Shown: piece by piece, positions 47,240 to 55,428 of the stretch
How the letters are laid out: each line of letters starts with the position of its first letter
Numbering within the stretch: the first letter of the stretch is position 1
Source: Paraburkholderia ultramafica
Lineage (GTDB): Bacteria; Pseudomonadota; Gammaproteobacteria; Burkholderiales; Burkholderiaceae
Assembly: GCF_902859915.1 (NCBI RefSeq)
Contig: NZ_CADIKK010000005.1
Location: 186,001 to 250,000, forward strand
Direction of reading: 5' to 3'
Length of the DNA stretch: 64,000 nucleotides
Program-made: the position numbers and the translations under genes
Notes under the pieces: generated by a model
What the model saw: the letters and a program-made list of their open reading frames with translations, nothing else
Database searches by the model: none
Told to the model about the DNA's origin: nothing

Positions 47240-47335
47240 GACGAGCCCGACCCTCGGCACTGGTGGAAAACGGCTGTGGCTGCTTCGTTCCCGACCTGAC
47301 CAGGTTGACCATCCCTCCATGCGAGGAGGCCCGTC
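47240..47335 (-). ncRNA. ffs: Small signal recognition particle RNA (4.5S)
   Basis: The minus strand carries the SRP RNA core CCAGGTCAGGTC, then GGGAACGAAGCAGCC, which is the Ffh-binding loop of helix 8. The 5' end (GACGGGCC) and 3' end (GGGCTCGTC) pair to close the long hairpin. The RNA of about 96 bases works with Ffh to target nascent membrane proteins. It lies upstream of dnaX on the same strand. A -10-like TAGAAT is 7 bases before the 5' end. Confidence 0.93.
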
Positions 47336-47342
47336 ACGAAAC

Positions 47343-47348
47343 ATTCTA
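47343..47348 (-). promoter_or_regulatory. -10 element of the SRP RNA gene
   Basis: TAGAAT on the minus strand, 7 bases before the predicted RNA 5' end. No convincing -35 is seen at 17 bases. Confidence 0.5.
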
Positions 47349-47795
47349 TCACCGCTTGGCCCATCGCGCGACTGTTAATACGAGCAAAGCGACATCGACG
47401 CGCCGAATCAGGCTCCTCGCACCATATAGTCGACACCCCTCAAGTACGCCTGCGAGCTACTTGAGTTCGCCGCGCCAGCCACCAGATAAGCTGCGTCGCG
47501 GTGATTGGAATGCGCAGTCATTGGAACGTAGGGCACTTCACCGGCAGCCGTTGGCCCAACTGCCCCTGATGAGTACTATCGCCCCCGGCAACGCATAGCG
47601 AATTAAGCTAAACTGCCGTACGGATGACCCGCAGGCGCGAGCCTTCCGCACATCCCCAGGATAAACGCATCAACGTTTCCGTGTGTGTGTCGGCAAGACT
47701 CCGAGTGCGGCAAAGCGAACGGAAGTTTCCTTAGGTTTTGACGTATCGTGGCGAGCAATTCAGGCGGGCCTCGAACCGATAGAGGTATTCATACA
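47349..47795. other. Intergenic region between SRP RNA and trxA
   Basis: No gene is supported. An 8-bp perfect inverted repeat (CTCAAGTA/TACTTGAG, 47439-47465) could form a hairpin without a T-tract. A weak promoter-like AT patch lies near 47600-47615. The trxA promoter should be in the right half. Confidence 0.4.
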
Positions 47796-48122
47796 ATGAG
47801 CGAACAAATCAAGCATATTAGCGACGCATCGTTCGAACAGGACGTCGTGAAATCCGATAAACCCGTGCTGCTCGATTTCTGGGCTGAATGGTGCGGTCCG
47901 TGCAAGATGATCGCGCCGATCCTCGACGAAGTCGCGAAGGATTACGCTGATCGTCTGCAGATCGCCAAGATCAATGTCGACGAGCATCAATCGACGCCGG
48001 TCAAGTTCGGCGTGCGCGGCATCCCCACGTTGATCCTGTTCAAGAATGGCGCGGTCGCCGCGCAGAAGGTCGGCGCATTGTCGAAGTCGCAACTCACCGC
48101 GTTCCTCGACGGCAACCTGTAA
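47796..48122 (+). CDS. trxA: Thioredoxin 1
   Basis: A 108-residue thioredoxin, the general disulfide reductant of the cytosol. The active site WCGPCK is at about residues 32-37, and the cis-Pro loop is in GIPTLILF. Length and fold are standard. The ATG at 47796 has AGAGG about 10 bases upstream. It precedes rho in the same direction, as in many proteobacteria; a hairpin without T-tract and a separate promoter lie between the two. Confidence 0.97.
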   Translation: MSEQIKHISDASFEQDVVKSDKPVLLDFWAEWCGPCKMIAPILDEVAKDYADRLQIAKINVDEHQSTPVKFGVRGIPTLILFKNGAVAAQKVGALSKSQLTAFLDGNL

Positions 48123-48167
48123 AGCGGCGCGCTGCGGGTCCGTCGAGACTCGCCGGCGCGTTGAGTG

Positions 48168-48195
48168 GAGCGTGTTGTCAGCCGGCAACACGCTC
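48168..48195 (+). terminator. Hairpin after trxA
   Basis: GAGCGTGTTG and CAACACGCTC pair perfectly around an 8-base loop, 45 bases after trxA. There is no T-tract, so termination here may be partial. Confidence 0.5.
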
Positions 48196-48245
48196 GACAA
48201 GAAAGATGCCATGCCGTCGCACTAGCGGAAATTGGCGTGTGCTAT

Positions 48246-48253
48246 GCTAGAAT
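48246..48253 (+). promoter_or_regulatory. Extended -10 promoter element for rho
   Basis: The string TATGC-TAGAAT contains a TG two bases before the hexamer TAGAAT. It leaves a leader of about 90 bases before the rho start. Leaders are known to take part in rho self-control in other bacteria. Confidence 0.5.
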
Positions 48254-48350
48254 CCGCAAAACGTCGAGAAGACGTGTAAGTCCTTGAGCGGTTCCGCTCA
48301 CTCTCCTCCCAGATTTCATTTCGTCGCACCTTCTCCTGCGGGTTCTCCGT

Positions 48351-49619
48351 ATGCATTTATCCGAGCTTAAGACTCTGCACGTGTCCGAATTGATCGAGAT
48401 GGCCAATGGCCTCGAGATCGAAAGTGCGAACCGCCTGCGCAAGCAGGAATTGATGTTCGCCATTCTAAAAAAACGAGCCAAAACGGGCGACACGATCTTC
48501 GGCGACGGCACGCTCGAAGTGCTGCCGGACGGCTTCGGCTTCCTGCGTTCGCCGGAAACCTCGTACCTCGCCAGCACGGATGACATCTACATCAGCCCGT
48601 CGCAAATCCGCCGCTTCAACCTGCATACGGGCGACACGATCGAAGGCGAAGTGCGTACGCCGAAAGACGGCGAACGCTATTTCGCGCTGGTGAAGGTGGA
48701 CAAGGTCAACGGCCAGCCGCCGGAAGCCTCGAAGCACAAGATCATGTTCGAAAACCTGACGCCGCTGCACCCGAACAAGGTGCTGCTGCTCGAACGCGAA
48801 ATGCGCGGCGAGGAAAACGTCACGGGCCGCATCATCGACATGATCGCGCCGATCGGCAAGGGCCAGCGCGGCCTGCTGGTCGCATCGCCGAAGTCCGGCA
48901 AGACCGTGATGCTTCAGCACATTGCCCACGCGATCAAGCAGAACCATCCCGACGTCGTGCTGTTCGTGCTGCTGATCGACGAACGCCCGGAAGAAGTGAC
49001 CGAAATGCAGCGTTCGGTGGCCGGCGAAGTGATCGCCTCCACGTTCGACGAACCGGCTGCGCGTCACGTGCAAGTCGCCGAAATGGTGATCGAAAAAGCC
49101 AAGCGCCTCGTCGAAATGAAGAACGACGTGGTGATTCTGCTCGACTCGATCACGCGTCTCGCGCGCGCCTACAACACCGTCGTGCCGGCTTCGGGCAAGG
49201 TGCTGACGGGCGGTGTCGACGCCAACGCGCTGCAACGCCCGAAGCGCTTCTTCGGCGCGGCGCGCAATATCGAGGAAGGCGGTTCGCTGACCATCATCGG
49301 CACGGCGCTGATCGAAACCGGCAGCCGGATGGACGACGTGATCTACGAAGAATTCAAGGGCACCGGCAACATGGAAGTGCACCTGGAACGCCGCCTCGCC
49401 GAGAAGCGCGTCTACCCGTCGATCAACCTGAACAAGTCCGGCACGCGCCGTGAAGAACTGCTGATCAAGCCCGAAGTCCTGCAAAAGATCTGGGTGCTGC
49501 GCAAGTTCATTCACGACATGGACGAAGTCGAGTCGATGGAATTCCTGCTCGACAAGATCCGCCAGACGAAGAGCAACTCCGAGTTCTTCGACATGATGCG
49601 CCGCGGCGGCGGCAGCTAA
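48351..49619 (+). CDS. rho: Transcription termination factor Rho
   Basis: A 422-residue hexameric RNA helicase that ends transcription. The N-terminal Rho domain ([17 protein letters not shown]) and the RNA-binding cold-shock fold ([26 protein letters not shown]) precede the ATPase, with Walker A ASPKSGKT, Walker [17 protein letters not shown] and the secondary RNA site in the Q-loop region. The length is close to E. coli Rho (419), with no large insert. A strong T-tract terminator follows. Confidence 0.98.
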   Translation: MHLSELKTLHVSELIEMANGLEIESANRLRKQELMFAILKKRAKTGDTIFGDGTLEVLPDGFGFLRSPETSYLASTDDIYISPSQIRRFNLHTGDTIEGEVRTPKDGERYFALVKVDKVNGQPPEASKHKIMFENLTPLHPNKVLLLEREMRGEENVTGRIIDMIAPIGKGQRGLLVASPKSGKTVMLQHIAHAIKQNHPDVVLFVLLIDERPEEVTEMQRSVAGEVIASTFDEPAARHVQVAEMVIEKAKRLVEMKNDVVILLDSITRLARAYNTVVPASGKVLTGGVDANALQRPKRFFGAARNIEEGGSLTIIGTALIETGSRMDDVIYEEFKGTGNMEVHLERRLAEKRVYPSINLNKSGTRREELLIKPEVLQKIWVLRKFIHDMDEVESMEFLLDKIRQTKSNSEFFDMMRRGGGS

Positions 49620-49664
49620 GGCCTCGCGCCGGCACAGCCGCATCAGTCGTACCGCATCAAAGAG

Positions 49665-49693
49665 CCGCTCGCCACAAACGAGCGGTTTTTTTT
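49665..49693 (+). terminator. Rho-independent terminator after rho
   Basis: CCGCTCG and CGAGCGG pair around a 7-base loop and are followed by eight T residues, 46 bases after the rho stop. Confidence 0.9.
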
Positions 49694-49756
49694 CGTCCGC
49701 CGGTATTGCTCGTCGGGGACGGTAAAGCCCGAACCGAGAAAACTGGCCGGCGTCAC

Positions 49757-49790
49757 AACATGTACGTGAACGTACATGTTTGAGTACAAT
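49757..49790 (+). promoter_or_regulatory. Palindromic operator and -10 before merR-MFS pair
   Basis: AACATGTACGT and its exact reverse complement stand 2 bases apart (49757-49780), an 11-bp perfect dyad. A -10 TACAAT follows at 49785-49790. The dyad covers the expected -35 area, and the start codon at 49821 is 30 bases downstream. It is the likely site for autoregulation by the MerR protein. Confidence 0.65.
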
Positions 49791-49820
49791 GCGCTCAGTC
49801 CGTCATGTCTGTCACTGCTT

Positions 49821-50387
49821 ATGTCGAAGGACTCACCCGCGCTGCTGACCGTGCGCGACGCCGCCGAACGCCTCGGCGTCACGCCGCGCACGCTGAAATA
49901 CTACGAGGAACGCGGCCTCGTCTCGCCCACGCGCAGCGAGGGCCGCTACCGGCTTTACGACGACGAAGACCTGAAGCGCTTCGGCCGCATTCTGCGTTTG
50001 CGCTCGCTCGGCTTTTCGCTGCACGGCATCACCGAAATGCTCAAGCGTCCACTTGAACCCGTCGAAGGCGGCCATCGTTTCTCGACCGAGTCGCTGCAGC
50101 AGATTCGCGACGCCCTTGCGCAACAGGTCGACGCGCTCGACGCGCGCATCGAAACGATGCGCCGCGAACTCAAGGAAGCGCAGAAGCTACGCGCTGAACT
50201 GAGCCCCGACCTCGACTATCTCGAACGGCGCCTCGCGGGCGAAAATGCCGACGCGCTGCTCGAGCAACGCCGCAGCGCGCTTGTTAAAGCGGGCAACTCT
50301 TCACCCGGAAAGCGCATCAAAAAGCCACGCACAGCCACGCCGGGCGAATCCACGCCGGGCGAATCCACGCCGGGCGAATCGTCATGA
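49821..50387 (+). CDS. MerR family transcriptional regulator
   Basis: A 188-residue regulator. The winged helix-turn-helix (LLTVRDAAERLGVTPRTLKY, then YEERGLVSPTRSEGRYRLY) is at about residues 7-48. A long coiled-coil dimer helix follows (LQQIRDALAQQVDALDARIE). The C-terminal tail is basic, then has three copies of TPGES made by a 15-bp tandem repeat. No cysteine-rich metal loop is visible, so an organic or unknown signal is more likely. The start at 49821 is chosen because the -10 at 49785 rules out the ATG at 49776. The stop overlaps the start of the MFS gene by four bases. Confidence 0.85.
   Translation: MSKDSPALLTVRDAAERLGVTPRTLKYYEERGLVSPTRSEGRYRLYDDEDLKRFGRILRLRSLGFSLHGITEMLKRPLEPVEGGHRFSTESLQQIRDALAQQVDALDARIETMRRELKEAQKLRAELSPDLDYLERRLAGENADALLEQRRSALVKAGNSSPGKRIKKPRTATPGESTPGESTPGESS
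50335..50379. repeat. In-frame 15-bp tandem repeat at the end of merR
   Basis: CCACGCCGGGCGAAT is repeated three times exactly and encodes TPGES units. It ends just before the MFS start codon, so the repeat also carries the ribosome-binding area of the MFS gene. Confidence 0.95.
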
Positions 50388-51940
50388 TCGCCGCGTCGTC
50401 CCGCGTCGCGCTGTTCAGCGTCGAAAAGTTGCGCGGCGATTTTTTCCCATGGGTGCTGGCGGTCGTCACCGGCCTCGACTACTTCGACAATTCGATCTTC
50501 TCGTTTTTCACGAGCTATATCGCCGGCGGCATCAACGCATCGCCCGATGAACTGGTGTGGGCCTCGAGCGCCTATGCAGTCGCGGCGGTGCTCGGCATCC
50601 TGCAGCAGCAATGGTGGGTCGAGCGCTTCGGCTACCGACGCTATGTGGCCGGCTGCATGCTGCTCTATTGCGCCGGCGCGGTGGCCGCCGCGCTAAGCGA
50701 ATCGTCGATCGAGCTCGCGTTGGCGCGCGGCTTTCAAGGCTACTTCATCGGCCCGATGATGGGCACCTGCCGCATCCTGATCCAGATGAGTTTCACGCCG
50801 CAGCGGCGACCGGCGGCCACGCGCGCGTTTCTCCTGCTGATCGTGTTGAGCAGCGCGCTCGCGCCTTTGGTCGGCGGCCAGTTGGTCGCGCATTTCGACT
50901 GGCGCGCGCTGTTTGCGTGCACGGCGCCCGTGGGCGTGCTGTTCGCCGTGCTGGCTTTGCTCGCGCTGCCCAACTCCGGCAACCGCCTGCCCGAGGAGCG
51001 CGGATCGGCGCACTTCTGGCCGTATCTGATCTTTGCGTTCGCCCAGGGCGCGCTGCAAATCGTGATGCAGCAGGTGCGCTTCCAGTTGTTCAGCGCGTCG
51101 CCGGGGCTGATTCTGCTGACGGTCGCCGGCATCGTCGCGCTGGGCTGGTTCATCTATCAGCAGTGGCATCATCCCGCGCCGCTGATGCGCCTGCATGCGC
51201 TGCGCGAAAAGGTCTTCCAGGCCGGGCTCGTGCTGTACATGTTCTACTACTACATTTCCACGGTGTTCAGCTATCTGATCTCGCGCTTTCTCGAGAGCGG
51301 CCTCGGCTTTCCGGTCGAAAACACCGGGCGGCTGGTCGGCGTGACGTCGCTGATTTCCGCGAGCGCGCTGTTCGTCTATCTGCACTATGCGAAGCTGCTG
51401 CCGCGCAAGAAGTGGATCATCGTGCCGGGCTTCGCGGTGGCCGCATTCGCCGCGGCGTGGATGACACACATGTCGCCGGGCGTCGGCGAGGCGGCGCTGA
51501 TCGTGCCGCTGCTGCTACGCGGACTGCTGTTGCTGTTCATCGTGCTGCCGGTCGCCAATCTGACGTTCAGAATCTTCGCGATCGAAGAATTCACGCACGG
51601 CTACCGGCTGAAAAACATCGTGCGGCAGTTGACGATCTCGTTCGCGACGGCGTCTGTCATCATCGTCGAACAGCATCGGCAGGCACTGCATCAAACTCGC
51701 CTCGCGGAGTTCGTGAATCCGTACAATCCTGTGTTCCAGAACTCGCTCGCCACGCTGACGAAAAGCTTCGCCGCCGCGGGCAGCTCGCCGACCGAGGCGC
51801 ACTCGCTGGCGCTCGTGGAAGTCAGCCGGACGGTCGCGCAGCAGGCAAGCTTTCTGGCGTCGCTCGACGGCTTCTACTTTCTGATCGGCGTAGCGATATG
51901 CGGCGGCATTTTCGCCGCGTGGCAAAAACAGATCGACTAA
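50384..51940 (+). CDS. MFS transporter, DHA2/EmrB-like
   Basis: A 518-residue membrane protein with about 14 helices, as in the DHA2 (EmrB/QacA) drug exporter family. The N-terminal half has VTGLDYFDNSIFSFF (a motif D1 variant), WWVERFGYRRYVAG (loop 2-3, motif A), RGFQGYFIGPMMG and ALAPLVGGQLVAHFDWRALF (motif C). No EmrA-type adaptor gene is next to it. Coupling to the MerR gene suggests efflux of a compound that the regulator senses. The start overlaps the merR stop (ATGA). mtfA follows after 15 bases. Confidence 0.85.
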   Translation: MIAASSRVALFSVEKLRGDFFPWVLAVVTGLDYFDNSIFSFFTSYIAGGINASPDELVWASSAYAVAAVLGILQQQWWVERFGYRRYVAGCMLLYCAGAVAAALSESSIELALARGFQGYFIGPMMGTCRILIQMSFTPQRRPAATRAFLLLIVLSSALAPLVGGQLVAHFDWRALFACTAPVGVLFAVLALLALPNSGNRLPEERGSAHFWPYLIFAFAQGALQIVMQQVRFQLFSASPGLILLTVAGIVALGWFIYQQWHHPAPLMRLHALREKVFQAGLVLYMFYYYISTVFSYLISRFLESGLGFPVENTGRLVGVTSLISASALFVYLHYAKLLPRKKWIIVPGFAVAAFAAAWMTHMSPGVGEAALIVPLLLRGLLLLFIVLPVANLTFRIFAIEEFTHGYRLKNIVRQLTISFATASVIIVEQHRQALHQTRLAEFVNPYNPVFQNSLATLTKSFAAAGSSPTEAHSLALVEVSRTVAQQASFLASLDGFYFLIGVAICGGIFAAWQKQID

Positions 51941-51955
51941 GGGTTTCATCAGGCC

Positions 51956-52789
51956 ATGCTCTCGAAACTCACTCAATGGCTGGGCACGCGCCGGCGCGAG
52001 CGCGCGCTGCGTGACTACGCGATCGGCGACGCGCTCTGGCAAGCCACGCTCGACGGCCTGCCGTTTCTCGCGCACCTCGACGCGCCGGACCTCGTGCGTC
52101 TGCGCGAACTGACCAGCCTGTTCATCGCGCAAAAGGAATTCTCGACCGCGCACGAGCTGGAGCTGACCGACGCGATGACTGTGGCGATCGCCGCGCAGGC
52201 GTGTCTGCCAGTGCTGAACCTGAGTCTCGACCTGTATCGCGGCTGGGTCGGCGTGATCGTCTATCCGGGCGAATTCGTGATCCGCAAGACCGTCGAGGAC
52301 GAAGACGGCGTGGTGCACGAGGTCGAACACGACGCGAGCGGCGAGGCGTGGGAAGGCGGCCCGGTGGTGCTGTCGTGGGAAGACGCGCAGATGACGGACG
52401 GCTCGGACGCCTATAACGTCGTGATTCACGAATTCGCGCACAAGATCGACATGCTGAACGGTGAGGCGGATGGCCACCCGCCGCTGATGCGCCGCTGGCA
52501 CGCACCGCTCGACGCGCAGGCGTGGGCGGACGTGTTCGACCCTGCATACGACCAGTTCTGCGCCCGGGTCGACGCGGTGCCGCAGCGTCGCTGGGCGCGT
52601 TTCGAGCGCGAATCGCTGATCGATCCGTACGCGGCGGACCATCCAGCGGAATTTTTTGCCGTGTGCAGCGAGGCGCTGTTCGTGAAGCCGCGGGCGTTCG
52701 AGGCAGAGTATCCGGAGCTGTACCGGCTGCTTGCGCGCTATTACCGCCAGGATCCGGCGCGCGTCGAGCTGAGCTTCGCTCCCGCCTGA
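51956..52789 (+). CDS. mtfA: Zinc-dependent peptidase MtfA family
   Basis: A 277-residue protein of the MtfA (Mlc titration factor A) family. The zinc motif HEFAH is at residues 158-162 in YNVVIHEFAHKIDMLNG, with the downstream glutamate region in ADHPAEFFAVCSEALF. In E. coli MtfA binds the repressor Mlc and so affects glucose uptake genes; peptidase activity has been shown on model substrates. It lies 15 bases after the MFS gene and could be co-transcribed, though no functional link is known. Confidence 0.92.
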   Translation: MLSKLTQWLGTRRRERALRDYAIGDALWQATLDGLPFLAHLDAPDLVRLRELTSLFIAQKEFSTAHELELTDAMTVAIAAQACLPVLNLSLDLYRGWVGVIVYPGEFVIRKTVEDEDGVVHEVEHDASGEAWEGGPVVLSWEDAQMTDGSDAYNVVIHEFAHKIDMLNGEADGHPPLMRRWHAPLDAQAWADVFDPAYDQFCARVDAVPQRRWARFERESLIDPYAADHPAEFFAVCSEALFVKPRAFEAEYPELYRLLARYYRQDPARVELSFAPA

Positions 52790-52951
52790 CAGCATCCTCT
52801 CTCCACGCCTCATGTCCGCTGGATAAGGGCCGCGGCCAAAAGTCCCCGCGCACCGCGCCGGCCGGCACCGCTACCGCCCAAATGCCCAAACGCCACGAAC
52901 TGCTGGCAAAACGCTAGCAGAAAACTGGCACGAAAGTCGTCAAGCGACTGA

Positions 52952-52965
52952 TTTTCTGGCATAAT
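52952..52965 (+). promoter_or_regulatory. Extended -10 promoter element for L31 gene
   Basis: TGG-CATAAT (52957-52965) is a good extended -10. TCGTCA, a four-of-six match to TTGACA, lies about 17 bases upstream. The distance to the start codon is about 100 bases. Confidence 0.45.
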
Positions 52966-53067
52966 CGCCGTTTTTCGACCATAGGCAAGTGGCTCGCGCC
53001 TAGATGCGGTCCGCGCTCAATGCGGCCTTGCACGCGGGTTGGCTACCGCCAGATTAAAGGAAAGACC

Positions 53068-53334
53068 ATGAAAGAAGGCATTCACCCGGATTATCGCGAA
53101 GTCCTGTTCATCGACATGTCGAACGACTTCAAGTTTGTGACGCGCTCGACCATCCAGACGCGTGAAACCGCCGAATTCAACGGCAAGACCTACCCGCTCG
53201 CCAAGATCGAAGTGTCGTCGGAATCGCATCCGTTCTACACCGGTCAGCAAAAGATCATGGACACGGCAGGCCGCGTCGAGAAGTTCAACAAGAAGTTCGG
53301 TTCGCGCGCTACCGGCAAGGCAGCAGCGAAGTAA
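53068..53334 (+). CDS. rpmE2: 50S ribosomal protein L31 type B
   Basis: An 88-residue L31 paralogue. It begins [18 protein letters not shown] and has no cysteines, so it is the zinc-independent type B form. In many bacteria this form is made under zinc limitation, but here it may be the only or main L31. AAGGA lies 6 bases before the ATG. A strong terminator follows. I do not see a clear Zur box upstream. Confidence 0.95.
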   Translation: MKEGIHPDYREVLFIDMSNDFKFVTRSTIQTRETAEFNGKTYPLAKIEVSSESHPFYTGQQKIMDTAGRVEKFNKKFGSRATGKAAAK

Positions 53335-53380
53335 TACCCGCGTCGTCGCCGGCTTTGGCCGGCAGCGAAGCAGCGAAAAA

Positions 53381-53404
53381 GGGCAGCGTGAGCTGCCCTT
53401 TTTT
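53381..53404 (+). terminator. Rho-independent terminator after L31
   Basis: GGGCAGC and GCTGCCC pair around GTGA and are followed by six T residues, 46 bases after the stop. A-tract before the stem lengthens the pairing. Confidence 0.9.
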
Positions 53405-53653
53405 GTCGCCTGGTTTGTGGCCTTGCTTGCCGCTTCATTTGTCGCCTCATTGGTAGCATTCGCGTCACCGATGGCGTGGGCACCGACCAGGCCGCCCGCG
53501 CTTGCGGCGCCGCGTTACAGCTTTAGCAACGACGTTGCGGGCCGTTACCGACCGTGACGCGCATCGCACGGCACGACTACAATGCCGGATGCTCCAAAAG
53601 GGCCATTCCGGCCGGCAGCCATGCCGTCCGGTCCCGGCTGCACCGCTTATCCA
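53405..53653. other. Spacer between L31 and glycosyltransferase genes
   Basis: No gene is supported here. The frame of the downstream gene is open from 53582 but its early part has no membrane or family character. I see no clear promoter hexamers. Confidence 0.4.
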
Positions 53654-55426
53654 ATGTCCACACACCGCATGAGACCTGTCGTTCGCCTCACCGCCTCCGC
53701 GACCAGTGCGTTGCCGCGCTGGCTGCTGCTGACCATCTGTATCGTCTACGCGTCGTTCGGGCTATTCGGCCGCGATCCGTGGAAGAACGAGGACGCAGCC
53801 GGCTTCGGTGTCATGTGGACCATGGCGAACGGTGGCGCTCACGACTGGCTGCTGCCGAATCTGGTCGGCAAATACCTGACGGAAGACGGCCCGCTCGGCT
53901 ACTGGCTCGGCGCCAGCGCGATCCGCGTGCTCGCGCCATGGGTCGACGCGAGCAACGCGTCGCGCGTATTCACCGGCCTGCTGTTTTGCGCGGCCTGCGC
54001 GTTCGTCTGGTATGCCGCCTACCTGCTCGGCCGGCGCGCCGAAGTGCAGCCGTTCAAGTACGCGTTCGGCGGCGAGCCGGAACCGCGCGACTACGGCCGC
54101 ACGCTTGCCGATGGCGCGCTGCTGATCCTGCTCGCCTGCTTCGGCCTGGCCGAACGCGGTCACGAAACCACGCCGCAACTGGCGCAGTTCGTCGGCATCG
54201 CGATGCTCGTGTATGGGCTCGTGCGCATGATCGACAAGCCGGTTCAAGGCGCGTTGATCTGGGGCCTCGCGCTCGGCCTCGTCACACTGGCCAGCAGCCC
54301 GGTGCTGGTCGGCGCCCTGCTGCTCGGCACGCTGGCGATGACCCTGATCGTGCGCGAAACGCGCTCGCGCTGGCTGCTGCTGGCGGGTTTGCCGGTGGCG
54401 CTCGTGGTGTCGGTGTCGTGGCCGATTGCCGCGCTCGCCGCCTTTCCCGAGGACGCCGTCTGGTACCTGAATCAATGGGTGCGCGTGAGCCTGAGTTCGT
54501 TCGCGGGGCCGCCTGGCTCGGTCGCCGCGTACGCGTTGAAAAACCTGCCGCTCTTCACGTGGCCGGCATGGCCACTGGCGCTGTGGTCGTGGTTCAGCTG
54601 GAAGGGCCTGCGGCGCGCGCCGCACGTGGCGATTCCGCTGTCGGTGATCGGGCCGCTGCTGGCGCTGGTGATCCTGCAGAGTCATCAGTCGAACCGGCTC
54701 TACATGCTGTTGCTACCGTCGCTCGCGGTGCTGGCCGCCTTTGCGCTGCCCACGCTCAAACGCGGCGCGATCAACGCGATCGACTGGTTCGCGCTGCTGA
54801 GCTTCACGATCCTCGGCAGCTTCGTCTGGCTGGTGTACGCGGCCGGGCTGACCGGCTTCCCGCATCCGCTCGCGCGCAACCTCGCGCGTCTCGCGCCGGG
54901 CTTCGCGCCGCAGTTCAAGGTCCTGTCGTTCGTGTGCGCGGTTGCCGTGACCGTGTGCTGGTTCGTGCTGGTGCGCTGGCGTCTCGCGCGTCATCCGAAA
55001 GTCCTGTGGCGCAGCGTGGTGCTCTCGAGCGCCGGCACGACGCTGATGTGGGTGCTGCTGATGACGCTGTGGCTGCCGGTCGTCAACTACAGCCGGACCT
55101 ACAAGGACGTCGCCGAACAGATCGCGAGCCATCTGCCGGAGGACTACACCTGCATTTCGCCGGTGCGGCTCGGTAATGCGCAGATCGCGACCTTCGCCTA
55201 TTTCGGCGACATGCACTTCTCGTTCGACCAGGACTGCGACGTGATCCTGCGCCAGGACTCGCAGGAGTACGGCGACCCGAGCGCGCTGCCCGACTACATC
55301 TGGAAGCTCGTGTGGGAAGGCCGCCGCGTGGCCGACCGCGACGAACGCTTCCGCCTGTACGTGCGGATCGACCGTCCGAAGCCGCCGGTCGTCAAACGCC
55401 GCAGCTGGCACAAGAAGCTCGACTGA
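53654..55426 (+). CDS. ArnT-like membrane glycosyltransferase
   Basis: A 590-residue polytopic protein with about 11-13 hydrophobic segments. The first periplasmic loop has FGRDPWKNEDAAGF, which places acidic residues where GT-C/PMT enzymes such as ArnT have their catalytic Asp/Glu. The C-terminal 100 residues are soluble (NYSRTYKDVAEQIASHLPED). ArnT enzymes use undecaprenyl-linked sugars to modify lipid A or other envelope targets. The true acceptor is unknown. The start could also be the ATG at 53669. It is followed after 2 bases by the MATE gene, so the two are co-transcribed. Confidence 0.82.
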   Translation: MSTHRMRPVVRLTASATSALPRWLLLTICIVYASFGLFGRDPWKNEDAAGFGVMWTMANGGAHDWLLPNLVGKYLTEDGPLGYWLGASAIRVLAPWVDASNASRVFTGLLFCAACAFVWYAAYLLGRRAEVQPFKYAFGGEPEPRDYGRTLADGALLILLACFGLAERGHETTPQLAQFVGIAMLVYGLVRMIDKPVQGALIWGLALGLVTLASSPVLVGALLLGTLAMTLIVRETRSRWLLLAGLPVALVVSVSWPIAALAAFPEDAVWYLNQWVRVSLSSFAGPPGSVAAYALKNLPLFTWPAWPLALWSWFSWKGLRRAPHVAIPLSVIGPLLALVILQSHQSNRLYMLLLPSLAVLAAFALPTLKRGAINAIDWFALLSFTILGSFVWLVYAAGLTGFPHPLARNLARLAPGFAPQFKVLSFVCAVAVTVCWFVLVRWRLARHPKVLWRSVVLSSAGTTLMWVLLMTLWLPVVNYSRTYKDVAEQIASHLPEDYTCISPVRLGNAQIATFAYFGDMHFSFDQDCDVILRQDSQEYGDPSALPDYIWKLVWEGRRVADRDERFRLYVRIDRPKPPVVKRRSWHKKLD

Positions 55427-55428
55427 CC

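Noticed and set aside
47439..47465. Hairpin CTCAAGTA/TACTTGAG as a tRNA or terminator
   Set aside because: It has no T-tract and no cloverleaf around it. It is listed only as part of the intergenic region.
53554..55176. A 540-codon open frame overlapping the glycosyltransferase
   Set aside because: The other frame has membrane helices and GT-C motifs; this one is Arg/Ala-rich without a pattern.
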